Origin: Psychrobacter sp. NG254
GTDB lineage: Bacteria; Pseudomonadota; Gammaproteobacteria; Pseudomonadales; Moraxellaceae
DNA length: 64,000 bases
Reading direction: 5' to 3'
NCBI RefSeq assembly: GCF_015277735.1
Contig: NZ_JADHDA010000001.1
Location: 62,001 to 126,000 of the forward strand
A model generated the notes under the pieces. That model searched no databases, was not told where the DNA came from, and saw only the letters and a program-made list of their open reading frames with translations. Below are positions 1 to 8,781 of the stretch, piece after piece; positions within the stretch are counted from its first letter, which is position 1; each line of letters opens with the position of its first letter. Position numbers and translations under genes: made by a program.

Positions 1-1523
1 CCCATATTGGCGGTCATGAGTGATTTTAAAGCGTTGATGATTGCGGTGATATCAGTGTCTGAATGAAGCGCCCTATTTGCTGTGTCATGCAGATGCGTTG
101 ATGCTATCGTCAACGGCAGGACAATAGGTTGCGTATCTATTAATACTGGCGATGACCACAGGTCAGTGGTTGGCTGCTCAAACGCATCATAGGGTGCGTT
201 ATCCAGTTTAACTATTTTGTCTAAATAATGTGGCAAGTGGCTAGCAATATTACGGCCAACCACCACACATTCTAATAAAGAGTTACTTGCCAAACGATTG
301 GCGCCGTGCAGACCTGTATATGCCACTTCACCTGCTGCGTATAGCCCTTGTACATCGGTCAAGCCATCGGTAGAGGCGACCACGCCGCCACAACTATAAT
401 GCGCTGTCGGGGCAACGGGGATAGGGTCGGTGGTAATATCGATACCTAGTGGCAATAAGGTTTGATAAATTTGCGGGAAATGCTGCTGCAAAAAGTCTGC
501 TGACAAGTGGCTGACATCAAGATGTACATAGCCCATGCCATTTTTTGAAATTTGCTCTGCTATCGCACGTGCGACGATATCTCGCGGTGCCAACTCTGCG
601 CGCGCATCAACCTCTAGCATAAAGCGCTTGCCTGTCTGCGGGCAATACAGCCGTCCACCCTCACCGCGAAGTGCTTCAGAGATTAAAAAACTGCTGTCAT
701 CTAAGGCTAGACCTGTCGGGTGAAATTGCACAAACTCCAAGTTTGCCAGACGGCAGCCGGCTTGCCATGCCATCATCACACCATCACCCACGCACACATT
801 AGGCGCGCTGGCACGTTTAAACAATTGCCCTAAGCCGCCACTCGCGAGTACGACGGCCCGACTATAAACCGTAAACTGACGTTGGTTGTCATGATCGAAA
901 ACAGTGGCACCGTAGCATTTTTTATGGTCAGTATTGTCAGAGTTATTTATATCTGACTCACCAATAGCACCGATATTAGGGCGTGTTAATAACGATAAGG
1001 CTTCATGATAAGGCAAGATGGTAATGTTAGCAGCGGCCTGCACTTTTACCGTTAAGGCTTCCATCACATGTCGCCCAGTCGCATCATCTGCATGCGCCAC
1101 ACGGCGACAGCCATGTCCACCTTCTTTGGTTAAATGTAGCTCACTAGTGCTTAGGGCAGTGGCTGCTACTGGTAGAGCGTGTGGCTGAGTATCATTAGGG
1201 CTGTGTGCCATTTGAGTGAAGGGAACGCCTTGCTCACATAGCCACTGAACCGCCTGTTGCCCTGCACTCAATATATCAGCAGTGTTCGCCGCATCACACA
1301 AACCTGCACCAGCGATGAGCGTATCAGACACATGGTCGGTTACGCTGTCAGTTTTATCTAAACTGGCGGCAATACCGCCCTGCGCATAGTGGCTCGAACA
1401 GACATCGAGCGCGGCTTTGCTTAAAATAGTAATGTTCAGCGACTTTGGTAAGGATAGCGCGGTACTCAAGCCTGCCAGACCAGCCCCAATAATAAGAACG
1501 TCAGTCTTTACAATATTGCTCAT
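1..1523 (-). CDS. nadB: L-aspartate oxidase (3' end outside window)
   Basis: Flavoprotein that oxidises L-aspartate to iminoaspartate, the first step of de novo NAD synthesis, in the cytoplasm. The reading frame is open from the ATG at 1521-1523 to the window edge, so the C-terminus is missing; about 507 residues are present out of the roughly 530 usual for the family. The N-terminus carries the FAD-binding LIIGAGLAGLS motif followed by SSHYAQGGIAA. Further in, near plus-strand 286-345, the family signature GEVAYTGLHGANRLASNSLL is readable. It starts about 70 bp downstream of nadA on the same strand, so the two are probably co-transcribed and share the nadA promoter and its operator. The succinate dehydrogenase flavoprotein subunit is related, but the signature and context favour NadB. 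Confidence 0.95.
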   Translation of the reverse strand, partial: MSNIVKTDVLIIGAGLAGLSTALSLPKSLNITILSKAALDVCSSHYAQGGIAASLDKTDSVTDHVSDTLIAGAGLCDAANTADILSAGQQAVQWLCEQGVPFTQMAHSPNDTQPHALPVAATALSTSELHLTKEGGHGCRRVAHADDATGRHVMEALTVKVQAAANITILPYHEALSLLTRPNIGAIGESDINNSDNTDHKKCYGATVFDHDNQRQFTVYSRAVVLASGGLGQLFKRASAPNVCVGDGVMMAWQAGCRLANLEFVQFHPTGLALDDSSFLISEALRGEGGRLYCPQTGKRFMLEVDARAELAPRDIVARAIAEQISKNGMGYVHLDVSHLSADFLQQHFPQIYQTLLPLGIDITTDPIPVAPTAHYSCGGVVASTDGLTDVQGLYAAGEVAYTGLHGANRLASNSLLECVVVGRNIASHLPHYLDKIVKLDNAPYDAFEQPTTDLWSSPVLIDTQPIVLPLTIASTHLHDTANRALHSDTDITAIINALKSLMTANM

Positions 1524-1593
1524 ATCACTGCTACTCCTGTTATTTTCATAGGAAATAGTACTGGTCTCATAAGCTGATGGCGACTGACTCATG

Positions 1594-2733
1594 CTAGGCT
1601 GCCCCAACGTTAGCGAACAGCGCACGGTCTTTTACGATATCGCCACTGGCAGCGACTCGTTGCTTTTGTGCTTCGGCAAAATCAAGCATACGTTGCAAAG
1701 GTTTTCTAGCTGCTGCTGCCAGTTCAGGTGTCATCAGTACTTCACCGCTACTATGAGTTAGGCACTGCTCAATCCCTTTTAGACCATTCATCGCCATCCA
1801 AGGGCAGAACGCGCAGCTCTTGCAACTTGCGCTCTCACCAGCAGTTGGTGCGGCCAAAAACCTTTTATTTGGTGAGCGTTTTTGCATCTCATGCAAGATA
1901 CCCAAATCAGTGGCGACGATAAAGGTATCAGCATCCATCTCATAAGTGGACTGGAGTAGTTTACTGGTTGAACCGACCACATCAGCAAGGGCAACCACGC
2001 TATCAGGTGATTCTGGATGTACCAACACTTTAGCATTGGGGTGCTCTTCTTTTAATTGCATCAGTTCAGTGGCTTTAAATTCGTTGTGCACCAGGCAAGA
2101 GCCTTGCCACAGCAGCATATCTGCGCCAGTCTCAGCAGCAATATATTTACCCAAATGACGGTCAGGGCCCCAAATGATCGGCTCACCTTGCGCATGTAGA
2201 TGACGGACGATTTCGATACCGACAGACGATGTCACCACCCAATCAGCTCTTGCTTTCACTGCTGCGCTAGTATTGGCATAGACGACAACCGTACGCTCAG
2301 GATGGGCATCGCAGAATGCAGAAAATTCATCAGCAGGGCAGCCCAGATCCAGCGAACATTCCGCTTCCAAATCTGGCATGAGTACGGTTTTTTCCATGCT
2401 CAAGATTTTGGCCGACTCGCCCATAAAGCGCACACCAGCGACCACCAAGGTTTGGGCGCTATGGGCTTGTCCAAAACGTGCCATCTCAAGTGAGTCACCG
2501 ACACAGCCACCTGTCGCCAATGCTAAGTCTTGGATAAAAGGATCAACGTAATAGTGTGCGACTAATACAGCATTGTTATCTTTCAATAATTTTTTAATGT
2601 TTTCTTCGACCACAAGGCGTTCAGCACGAGGCAAATCTGCTGGCATCTTAGCTTTGGCATATTCGATGTTCATCTGAGTAGCGATGCGATTGTCCGTGCT
2701 CATGATGGGTGCGTCGTAAGGATAAGTTTTCAT
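1594..2733 (-). CDS. nadA: Quinolinate synthase
   Basis: Condenses iminoaspartate (from NadB) with dihydroxyacetone phosphate to quinolinate, using a [4Fe-4S] cluster. The protein carries the expected cysteine contexts: [13 protein letters not shown] near the start, [21 protein letters not shown] and a C-terminal [13 protein letters not shown]. The open frame extends upstream to 2784 but begins there with TTG. The ATG at 2733 (MKTYPYDAP, 379 aa) is preceded by AGAGG at a good distance and is preferred. It lies upstream of nadB on the same strand. A palindrome at 2821-2841 sits inside a candidate promoter about 90 bp upstream, which points to repression by the neighbouring Nudix-type regulator. 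Confidence 0.95.
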   Translation of the reverse strand: MKTYPYDAPIMSTDNRIATQMNIEYAKAKMPADLPRAERLVVEENIKKLLKDNNAVLVAHYYVDPFIQDLALATGGCVGDSLEMARFGQAHSAQTLVVAGVRFMGESAKILSMEKTVLMPDLEAECSLDLGCPADEFSAFCDAHPERTVVVYANTSAAVKARADWVVTSSVGIEIVRHLHAQGEPIIWGPDRHLGKYIAAETGADMLLWQGSCLVHNEFKATELMQLKEEHPNAKVLVHPESPDSVVALADVVGSTSKLLQSTYEMDADTFIVATDLGILHEMQKRSPNKRFLAAPTAGESASCKSCAFCPWMAMNGLKGIEQCLTHSSGEVLMTPELAAAARKPLQRMLDFAEAQKQRVAASGDIVKDRALFANVGAA

Positions 2734-2819
2734 AATGGCAGCCTCTGTTGGTGCGATAACGATAAATGTGTGTGCTAAAAACAAGATAATTAGCGATAAG
2801 AAATTGATTAGTTATATTA

Positions 2820-2847
2820 ATTATGCTCATTTTGAGCATAAATACAA
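2820..2847 (-). promoter_or_regulatory. Candidate nadA-nadB promoter
   Basis: Read on the minus strand there is TTGTAT (plus 2842-2847), a 16-base spacer, then CATAAT (plus 2820-2825), five of six matches to the -10 consensus. The leader to the nadA ATG would be about 80 nt. The palindromic operator fills the spacer, so a bound regulator would block RNA polymerase. The assignment is by inspection only. Confidence 0.5.
2821..2841. promoter_or_regulatory. Probable NadQ/NrtR-type operator, nadA site
   Basis: Perfect 9-3-9 inverted repeat TTATGCTCA-TTT-TGAGCATAA in the nadA/regulator intergenic region. The core ATGCTCATTTTGAG recurs exactly in front of nadC at 4231-4244 and was not noticed elsewhere in the window. 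The two copies flank the regulator gene and precede the three NAD biosynthesis genes. That distribution is why it is called an operator; the protein that binds it is inferred. Confidence 0.75.
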
Positions 2848-3103
2848 GTGTTTTTTGTATACTTGTCGATTTAGCGTATCTAGTTTTAGCCTTTCTAATG
2901 AGAGATAAAACCAAGCGATATTAATTTCGTCAGTTTTATTTATTCATCTAATTTGTTATTTATCCATCGATTTTGATGTTGTATGCTTACAACGACAGGC
3001 TATGATAGTTGTAGATTCACGCTATACTAGGGCGTACGTTAGCTATCAAGACTGATGGCTTTTTCATGACATTTCAAAGAGAAAGAGGATAATACCCAAA
3101 GCC

Positions 3104-4135
3104 ATGACGTTGTCTTATTCACATGCGCACCAGCAAGGTAGCGGCACGACAGAGGTGGTCGCAGTGTTGGTGGCTATCACAGATCATATCGCTCGTGTCC
3201 TGACCGTTGACCAAGGCAAGCTATTGCCAAATGGACCACTTATGCCGCTACATCGCTCGCTGCAGGCAGGCGTACGTCAATGGGTAGAGGAGCAAACGCA
3301 GCAGCCGCTTGGATATTTGGAGCAGTTGTATACCTTTGTCGATACCAATAGACGTAATATCGACGGTCATGCGCTGGTGTATGTTAGCTATCTGGGTTTG
3401 GTACAAGAGACACAAACGCAAGAGCTCCAAAGCAAAGCGCTATGGCGAGATTGGTACGATTACTTCCCTTGGGAAAACCACCTAGATGGTATGCCTAGCA
3501 TCATTATGGACTTCATCGTGCCTGTGCTCTTAGAATGGGCTGATACTGCCAAAGACTCGATTATTCGACAGCGTCGACGTCAGCGTATTGGATTATGCTG
3601 GGGATTGAGTGAGTCATTTTTGGCAGGTGGCGAGTTCACAGATACTGAATCGGCGAGTGACAACGCTCATGACAGCAGAGAGTGGATTGCAGAGCATGTA
3701 CTGCTACGCTATGAAATGCTTTATGAAGCAGGATTGATACCTGAAGCACCTAATTATCCGCCCAATTATCAAGCGGTTGTCTTGCCAGATGACTGGTCAC
3801 AGCGTATAGGCATACCGATGTATTATGATCATCGCCGCGTGATTGCCACTGCTATTTCAAGGCTGCGTGCTAAGATTGAATATCGACCGCTTATCTTTGG
3901 TTTGATGCCGGACGTTTTTACTTTATCGCAGTTGCAGCAGAGTGTTGAGGCATTATCAGGCATACGTTTACACAAACAGAATTTTCGCCGCTTGCTTGAT
4001 TCGCAAAATCTAGTGATGGAGACGGGAGAGAGTAGTAATGCCCAGCGCGGTCGACCCGCCAAGCTATATTGCTTTCGCCATGATATCGAGCTACAAAGCC
4101 TATTGATGGATAGTAAGCTTCCTAAACGTAAATAG
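3104..4135 (+). CDS. nadQ: Nudix-type transcriptional regulator of NAD synthesis (NadQ/NrtR-like)
   Basis: Predicted repressor with a degenerate Nudix-like sensor domain (residues about 15-110: LPNGPLMPLHRSLQAGVRQW, then GYLEQLYTFVDTNRR and ALVYVSYLGLV). A middle segment contains WRDWYDYFPWENHLDGMPS. The C-terminal winged helix (about 245-335) includes RLRAKIEYRPLIFGLMPDVF, KQNFRRLLDSQNLV and RGRPAKLYCF, which closely follow the NrtR DNA-binding domain. The Nudix box lacks the usual catalytic glutamates, so it should bind rather than hydrolyse an NAD-related ligand. The long middle segment and 343-residue length fit the NadQ (COG4111) branch better than classical NrtR. It is divergent from nadA-nadB and upstream of nadC, with a matching palindrome at each target promoter. 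The symbol is given by resemblance and context. Confidence 0.8.
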   Translation: MTLSYSHAHQQGSGTTEVVAVLVAITDHIARVLTVDQGKLLPNGPLMPLHRSLQAGVRQWVEEQTQQPLGYLEQLYTFVDTNRRNIDGHALVYVSYLGLVQETQTQELQSKALWRDWYDYFPWENHLDGMPSIIMDFIVPVLLEWADTAKDSIIRQRRRQRIGLCWGLSESFLAGGEFTDTESASDNAHDSREWIAEHVLLRYEMLYEAGLIPEAPNYPPNYQAVVLPDDWSQRIGIPMYYDHRRVIATAISRLRAKIEYRPLIFGLMPDVFTLSQLQQSVEALSGIRLHKQNFRRLLDSQNLVMETGESSNAQRGRPAKLYCFRHDIELQSLLMDSKLPKRK

Positions 4136-4200
4136 TTAATAAAATTTGGTCAATTTCACATCTAAATCTACTGGTTAAATAAAAAATTTGTCACCTTTCC

Positions 4201-4229
4201 TTGCGGGGTAGCCAACTTTACGCTATATT
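4201..4229 (+). promoter_or_regulatory. Candidate nadC promoter
   Basis: TTGCGG at 4201-4206, a 17-base spacer and TATATT at 4224-4229 form a reasonable sigma-70 promoter. The second NAD-regulon palindrome overlaps the end of the -10 box and continues downstream, a position expected to block initiation. Confidence 0.5.
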
Positions 4230-4250
4230 TATGCTCATTTTGAGTTTAAA
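4228..4250. promoter_or_regulatory. Probable NadQ/NrtR-type operator, nadC site
   Basis: Imperfect inverted repeat TTTATGCTCA-TTT-TGAGTTTAAA, with 8 of 10 arm positions pairing. The left arm, spacer and start of the right arm are identical to the perfect palindrome at 2821-2841. It lies about 45 bp upstream of the nadC start codon. Confidence 0.72.
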
Positions 4251-4295
4251 TATTCAGAAGTTTCTATCCATATCATGCCTATATGAGGGTCAAAG

Positions 4296-5156
4296 ATGAC
4301 AATTGAAAAAGAGCCAGCATTGGATGAAGTATTACTTAAACCCTTGGTTGAAAATGCGCTAACTGAAGATTTGGGCAGACGCGGTGATGTAACTTCACAA
4401 GCCACTATCCCAGCTGATATGCAAGCGCAGCTACAGATTAAGGCGAGGCAAGCAGGCGTGATATGCGGTATGGATTTGGCGCGTTTGTCTTTTGCTTTGG
4501 TCGATGCGCAAATTGAGTTTGTAGTGCAAGTACAGGATGGGGAAACAGTCGTCGCTGGTACAGTATTGGCCACCGTTCGTGGTAATGCGCGTCACTTGTT
4601 GACAGCAGAGCGTACAGCATTGAATTTCATGACGCATCTCAGTGGTATTGCGACAGCGACACGTCAAATTGTCGATAGCGTGGCGCAATATCCTGCGCAA
4701 ATTACTTGTACGCGTAAGACCATCCCAGGCTTGCGTATTGTGCAAAAATACGCTGTACGCTGCGGCGGTGGCCGCAATCATCGCTTAGGGTTGGATGATG
4801 CGATTTTAATTAAAGACAATCATATTGCCATTGCCGGTGATATAAAGACCGCTATTCAACAAGCCCAAGATTTTGCTGGGCATCTGATTCCGATTGAAGT
4901 CGAAGTAGATACTTTAGAGCAATTAGAGCAAGCATTAGATGCGGGCGTGAACTTGGTACTGCTAGACAATATGTCGCCAGAAACCCTATCGCAAGCGGTT
5001 GCTATGTGCAAAGGTCGGGCAAAGACCGAAGCATCAGGTGGTATTACGCCTGAAACGGTACAGGCAGCTGCAAGTACAGGGGTTGACTTTATCGCGATGG
5101 GGTATTTGACGCACAGCACTACTGCCTTGGATATTGGTCTGGATTTTAGTGCGTAA
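4296..5156 (+). CDS. nadC: Nicotinate-nucleotide pyrophosphorylase (carboxylating)
   Basis: Quinolinate phosphoribosyltransferase: converts quinolinate and PRPP to nicotinate mononucleotide, joining the NadB/NadA branch to the common NAD pathway. At 286 aa it has the usual length. Recognisable segments are LTAERTALNFMTHLSGIAT, CTRKTIPGLRIVQKYAVRCG with the phosphate-binding arginines and lysine, GGGRNHRLGLDDAILIKDNH, and the C-terminal EASGGITPETV barrel segment. The ATG at 4296 follows GAGGGTCAAAG, a good ribosome binding site. It is separately transcribed from nadA-nadB but shares the operator, so all three genes should respond together. Confidence 0.95.
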   Translation: MTIEKEPALDEVLLKPLVENALTEDLGRRGDVTSQATIPADMQAQLQIKARQAGVICGMDLARLSFALVDAQIEFVVQVQDGETVVAGTVLATVRGNARHLLTAERTALNFMTHLSGIATATRQIVDSVAQYPAQITCTRKTIPGLRIVQKYAVRCGGGRNHRLGLDDAILIKDNHIAIAGDIKTAIQQAQDFAGHLIPIEVEVDTLEQLEQALDAGVNLVLLDNMSPETLSQAVAMCKGRAKTEASGGITPETVQAAASTGVDFIAMGYLTHSTTALDIGLDFSA

Positions 5157-5469
5157 AATAAGTGTTACTAAACGCTTAATGCATTCTGATTGGTAGGCCT
5201 TTCATAATAGAAGTGGTTATTGATTTTGTGAGTCGTAATTTTGCGAGTGAGCAATCTATTTACCAATAATAGGGTTCTATATAGACAGATTTTTCGCCAA
5301 GATGATGTAAGAGAGTAACTAGCCAAAGTTAATGATTTTATTAGCTTATATGCCTATGTTACAATGTAAGCTACAATGCCGTTTTTAACTGTCTATTGGG
5401 TCATCGTTGCACTCGCACGATGGCCTTATCTTTTTGCACAAGTGGTATCAATAAACAAGCGAGCGCTCA
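5157..5469. other. Intergenic region nadC-marC
   Basis: This 313-base gap has no credible gene. A short inverted repeat, CATCGT/ACGATG, lies near 5402-5422 and is followed by a T-rich stretch. It could be a weak terminator but is not convincing. Confidence 0.4.
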
Positions 5470-6111
5470 GTGAACACTGAAATTATCAAGATAATCTTAG
5501 CCTTTATGGTATTGATCAACCCATTTAGTGCATTGACGTTATTTTTGGACTTGACTCGCGGCTATTCGATGAACAATCGACGTAAAGTCGCGCGCGTTGC
5601 TTGTCTGACCATTTTTATCACCATCAGCTTTTTTACGCTTGCAGGTGAGACGCTCCTAAAAACCCTTGGTATTTCTATTGGGTCGTTTCAATTGGCGGGC
5701 GGTATATTGGTGTTTCTGATTGCATTGAATATGATGAATGGTGACGGTAACCCCGTAAAGCCTGATCAAGAAAATTTCGATGTTGATCATGTGAAGGATG
5801 CACCAGTTTCGATGGCTGCTGCCGTTGTACCACTTGCGATACCAATGATGATTGGACCTGGCGGCATCTCTACGGTTATCATTTATTCATCACAAGTCTC
5901 AGGCGTTTTGCAGGTATCTGCTATCTTGATTGCTGGCTTATTCATCAGTCTATTTTGTTATTTGGCATTGATGGCTGCAGGTCGTATCAGCCGTTTATTG
6001 GGTGATACTGGCCTGAATATTATGAGTCGAATCATGGGTATGCTATTAGCTGCCGTATCTATCGAAATTATCGTTAATGGCCTACGCACGCTGTTCCCTG
6101 CTTTGGTATAA
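5470..6111 (+). CDS. MarC family integral membrane protein
   Basis: Polytopic inner-membrane protein of the MarC/YchE family (213 aa, the usual size). The characteristic opening is FMVLINPFSALTLFLDLTRG. The conserved PLAIPMMIGPGGISTVIIYS block lies near the middle, and about six hydrophobic segments can be counted. Despite the historic name, no transport or resistance role is established for the family. It begins with GTG at 5470 and has only a weak upstream purine stretch. It stands alone, with a strong terminator about 60 bp after its stop. Confidence 0.85.
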   Translation: MNTEIIKIILAFMVLINPFSALTLFLDLTRGYSMNNRRKVARVACLTIFITISFFTLAGETLLKTLGISIGSFQLAGGILVFLIALNMMNGDGNPVKPDQENFDVDHVKDAPVSMAAAVVPLAIPMMIGPGGISTVIIYSSQVSGVLQVSAILIAGLFISLFCYLALMAAGRISRLLGDTGLNIMSRIMGMLLAAVSIEIIVNGLRTLFPALV

Positions 6112-6172
6112 CGGTTTTATCTGTTAAGCCATAAAAAATTGATTGCTATCACAAGCACCTGATATAAAAAGT

Positions 6173-6211
6173 AAAAAGCCAAATATGTCTAAACATATTT
6201 GGCTTTTTTTT
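6173..6211 (+). terminator. Rho-independent terminator after the marC-like gene
   Basis: Stem GCCAAATATG (6178-6187), loop TCTAAA, stem CATATTTGGC (6194-6203), then eight T. A run of five A before the stem gives a minus-strand T tract, so it may also serve the convergent exporter gene. Confidence 0.9.
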
Positions 6212-6337
6212 GCGCGGTACATTCAGCTACTATAGTCGTTCAATATAATTTGGATACAAGAAAGGCGAGTAAAAGTAATACAAGTCGTAGACTAAGCGAG
6301 ACTGACACCGTATCTAATTTATAGAGGATTGACTATA

Positions 6338-6940
6338 TTAACTATGATATAAGTGCCACGCCAAGTACAGCATTAATATACCCACTAACCCATCAAGTAT
6401 GTTCCATGCTTTTGGCTTCGCAAATAGAGGTCTAAGCAAGCGTGCGCCATAACCCAAGGCAAAAAAGAAACAGAATGACGCACTGACGGCACCCACACCA
6501 AATGCCAGTTTGCTACTAGCACCTGTTGAAACCATGCCAACGAGTACCAATGTATCTAGATAGACGTGCGGGTTGAGCCATGTAAAGCCAAAACATAGCA
6601 ATAGTGCTTTTTTTAAGCTAGTAACGGCCTGACCATCGACGGTCAATGCATGTGATCGTTTGATACTGGCATACAAACTTTGCAGACCATAAACCAGCAA
6701 AAATAGTGCGCCTGCCAATCTCGCGATATCTACTGCATGTGGATAACGAGCTGTCACCGCGCCAAAGCCCGCCACGCCTGCTGAGATTAATAATGCATCG
6801 CTAACAGCACAGAATAAGCAGATAAAAAAGATATGTTCACGTTTGATGCCTTGTTTTAGCACAAAGGCGTTTTGTGATCCAATTGCTAAGATAAGCGATA
6901 GCCCAAGCAAAAAGCCGGAGATATAATCGGTTGTGTTCAT
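6338..6940 (-). CDS. LysE/ArgO-type amino acid exporter
   Basis: Inner-membrane exporter of the LysE superfamily, 200 aa with about six transmembrane helices. The family's first helix signature is visible as LILAIGSQNAFVLKQGIKRE. The second half carries FGFTWLNPHVYLDTLVLVG, which is typical of the LysE/ArgO branch (lysine/arginine export) rather than the RhtB branch. The substrate is inferred from family only. No LysG/ArgP-type regulator is adjacent. The gene is convergent with the marC-like gene and divergent from the following paralogue array. Confidence 0.88.
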   Translation of the reverse strand: MNTTDYISGFLLGLSLILAIGSQNAFVLKQGIKREHIFFICLFCAVSDALLISAGVAGFGAVTARYPHAVDIARLAGALFLLVYGLQSLYASIKRSHALTVDGQAVTSLKKALLLCFGFTWLNPHVYLDTLVLVGMVSTGASSKLAFGVGAVSASFCFFFALGYGARLLRPLFAKPKAWNILDGLVGILMLYLAWHLYHS

Positions 6941-7080
6941 AGTAAAGTGCTTATCATTTTGAAGAGTAGGAATATTGACACTTTGCTTACTGGCAGTGCC
7001 AAAAAAAGCTGTTAAGATAAGCCATCAAGTGAGTAAGTGCAATAGCAATAAAAGTGAATAGGCGAGGAGCAGAGCAAGTC

Positions 7081-7854
7081 ATGGTCATGAGTTTGACAAG
7101 AATGCTACAGTCATTTGGCCAAGCGCCCGATGACCTGCCAACACAAGCGGCTAAGAACGCTCGGGAAATGGGTGCCAGTCAAGAGATAGAGTCGGTCGCT
7201 AATGATAGTAATAGTGCTAGTGTCTCTAATGAGGGCAAAAAAGCTAACCATAAGCCTTCTGTGCTGACGCCGCCCGAGCGTGCCAATCGTATTTGTGATG
7301 CCTTGGCACAAGTGAGTGATATTCGAACGCCCACGCCTTTGACCGATCGCTATTTGTCCAATCGTGCCCAAATGCGCCCGACCAATAGACCTCCTTTTGA
7401 CCCCGATACTTTATGGTATCTCAAACATGGATGCTGTCCGATTATGACTGAGCTTGTTGATGTGGTCGACGAAGCCACCCTAAATGCCATGCCCATTGAG
7501 GCTGTTGCGATATTAGACCGAATCAATGGTAAGCTGAAGCGCTACCGTGAATGGAGCAGCGAGCTCAACGAACAGCAACAGCAGCAACATAATGAGCGTC
7601 AGTTCGTCATCGACAAGCTGGTGTCTGAGAGTATTCCAGAAGCACTACATCATTATGAACAACTACAGCGCTTCAGCCCCCATCGTACCAAAAACAATAT
7701 GGTCCAAGGTAAGATGACGGCAGGAGATATGTTGACCGATTTGTTTCTTGAGATAGATTATGAGCTTGATGAGTTGCTAGATGAGCTGCATCAAACGGTG
7801 ATGAATCGTCTGGCCTCCACACACCGTTATGTCAAAAGCCGTACGCAAAGCTAG
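7081..7854 (+). CDS. Uncharacterised soluble protein, paralogue 1 of 3
   Basis: Function not recognised; about 257 aa. The N-terminal 70 residues are polar and look disordered. The rest is helical: ILDRINGKLKRYREW, a QQQQQ tract, ERQFVIDKLVSESIPEALHH, and a C-terminal helix LEIDYELDELLDELHQ ending in STHRYVKSRTQS. The helical half aligns by eye with the next two genes, but this copy lacks their N-terminal membrane helix. The frame begins with GTG at 7054; AGGAG at about 7064-7069 favours the ATG at 7081. The C-terminal pattern vaguely recalls XpaC-type proteins, but this is too weak for a call. A terminator follows. Confidence 0.7.
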   Translation: MVMSLTRMLQSFGQAPDDLPTQAAKNAREMGASQEIESVANDSNSASVSNEGKKANHKPSVLTPPERANRICDALAQVSDIRTPTPLTDRYLSNRAQMRPTNRPPFDPDTLWYLKHGCCPIMTELVDVVDEATLNAMPIEAVAILDRINGKLKRYREWSSELNEQQQQQHNERQFVIDKLVSESIPEALHHYEQLQRFSPHRTKNNMVQGKMTAGDMLTDLFLEIDYELDELLDELHQTVMNRLASTHRYVKSRTQS

Positions 7855-7905
7855 CGCTCTTTTTAAAAGAGAATGATCATCTATAAACACAATGCACAAC
7901 AATAT

Positions 7906-7932
7906 AGGGCTTTAATAAAGCCTTATTTTTTT
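7906..7932 (+). terminator. Rho-independent terminator after paralogue 1
   Basis: GGCTTT (7908-7913), loop AAT, AAAGCC (7917-7922), then TTATTTTTTT. It separates the first paralogue from the second and third, which therefore probably have their own promoter in 7933-8052. Confidence 0.75.
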
Positions 7933-8052
7933 GTTTAATAAAAGCATGACCAATCAATATAATTGGCTACGTTCAAATCGCTTTGCTTAAAGTATGAACC
8001 AAAATAATAAAGAATTTGCCAAACCATTCTACCAAGTAATAAGGACAACCTG

Positions 8053-8736
8053 ATGACCCAAGTGACTGCGATGCTCGTGATGTTTATACTATATGGGGTG
8101 CTACCAGCCGCTGGGTTATATCTGGGCTATCGTGGCATCAAGAAAGTCACAGCGCCAAAAATGCTCGAATACAAAGCGATGCCGCAATTGGGTTATATCC
8201 CTGAAAAGAGCCTACCAGTGGAGGTCAAAACAGCGCTAGACCAAATCAATGAAAAAGGCGAGAAGCTGCGTGTTATTTATGGCGATACCAATAATGATGG
8301 CAAAATTGATGATAAAGATACCATTACCGAAACTTATATTATGATTCAAAACTTAATGGACAGGCATGTACCACTCGCCGTTGCAGACTATCGCCGCTTG
8401 CATGACTTAGATGTGGGGGATGGTGCGCTCGCTGATACGACCAAAATCAAGCACTCTAACGTCACGGGTAAAGAGGCGCTATTAGATGTACTAAGCACGA
8501 TTAATACTCAGTTCGATGAGTTGCTGAATGCCTCCTATCATCAGGATGGTCAAAAGTTGCTAGTAACCAATCGATATCTACAATCCCGCTTTGATAATCC
8601 TACTGGTAATACAGAGCTTCAAAAGCTTGATCACAATGTCAGTAGTGCCAATAGTGATGTGAGCAGTGATGTAAATATTCAGGCGATTGAAAGTCCAACT
8701 GGTACAAATGTGAGTGCTGAGGATATTAAACTATAG
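8053..8736 (+). CDS. Uncharacterised membrane-anchored protein with EF-hand-like loop, paralogue 2 of 3
   Basis: Function unknown; 227 aa. Residues about 5-27 form one hydrophobic helix, so it is probably anchored in the inner membrane. After ALDQINEKGEKLRVIYG comes DTNNDGKIDDKD, which fits the 12-residue EF-hand/dockerin calcium loop (D1, N3, D5, G6, I8, D12). The second helical half (YIMIQNLMDRHVPLAVADY, then LDVLSTINTQFDELL and VTNRYLQSRF) matches paralogues 1 and 3, so the loop replaces the linker between the two halves. The last 40 residues are Ser/Asn-rich and probably disordered. The next gene begins 45 bp downstream, probably in the same transcript. Confidence 0.72.
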   Translation: MTQVTAMLVMFILYGVLPAAGLYLGYRGIKKVTAPKMLEYKAMPQLGYIPEKSLPVEVKTALDQINEKGEKLRVIYGDTNNDGKIDDKDTITETYIMIQNLMDRHVPLAVADYRRLHDLDVGDGALADTTKIKHSNVTGKEALLDVLSTINTQFDELLNASYHQDGQKLLVTNRYLQSRFDNPTGNTELQKLDHNVSSANSDVSSDVNIQAIESPTGTNVSAEDIKL

Positions 8737-8781
8737 ATGCAGAGTTTTGTGATTAAAGGACAAAATGAAGAGTAAGCATAT

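Noticed and set aside
1728..2493. Several plus-strand frames inside nadA
   Set aside because: They mirror the nadA coding strand, which has a complete, motif-bearing product.
5402..5422. CATCGT/ACGATG inverted repeat as a terminator
   Set aside because: Only 6 bp of stem with a 9-base loop and an interrupted T stretch; too weak to call.
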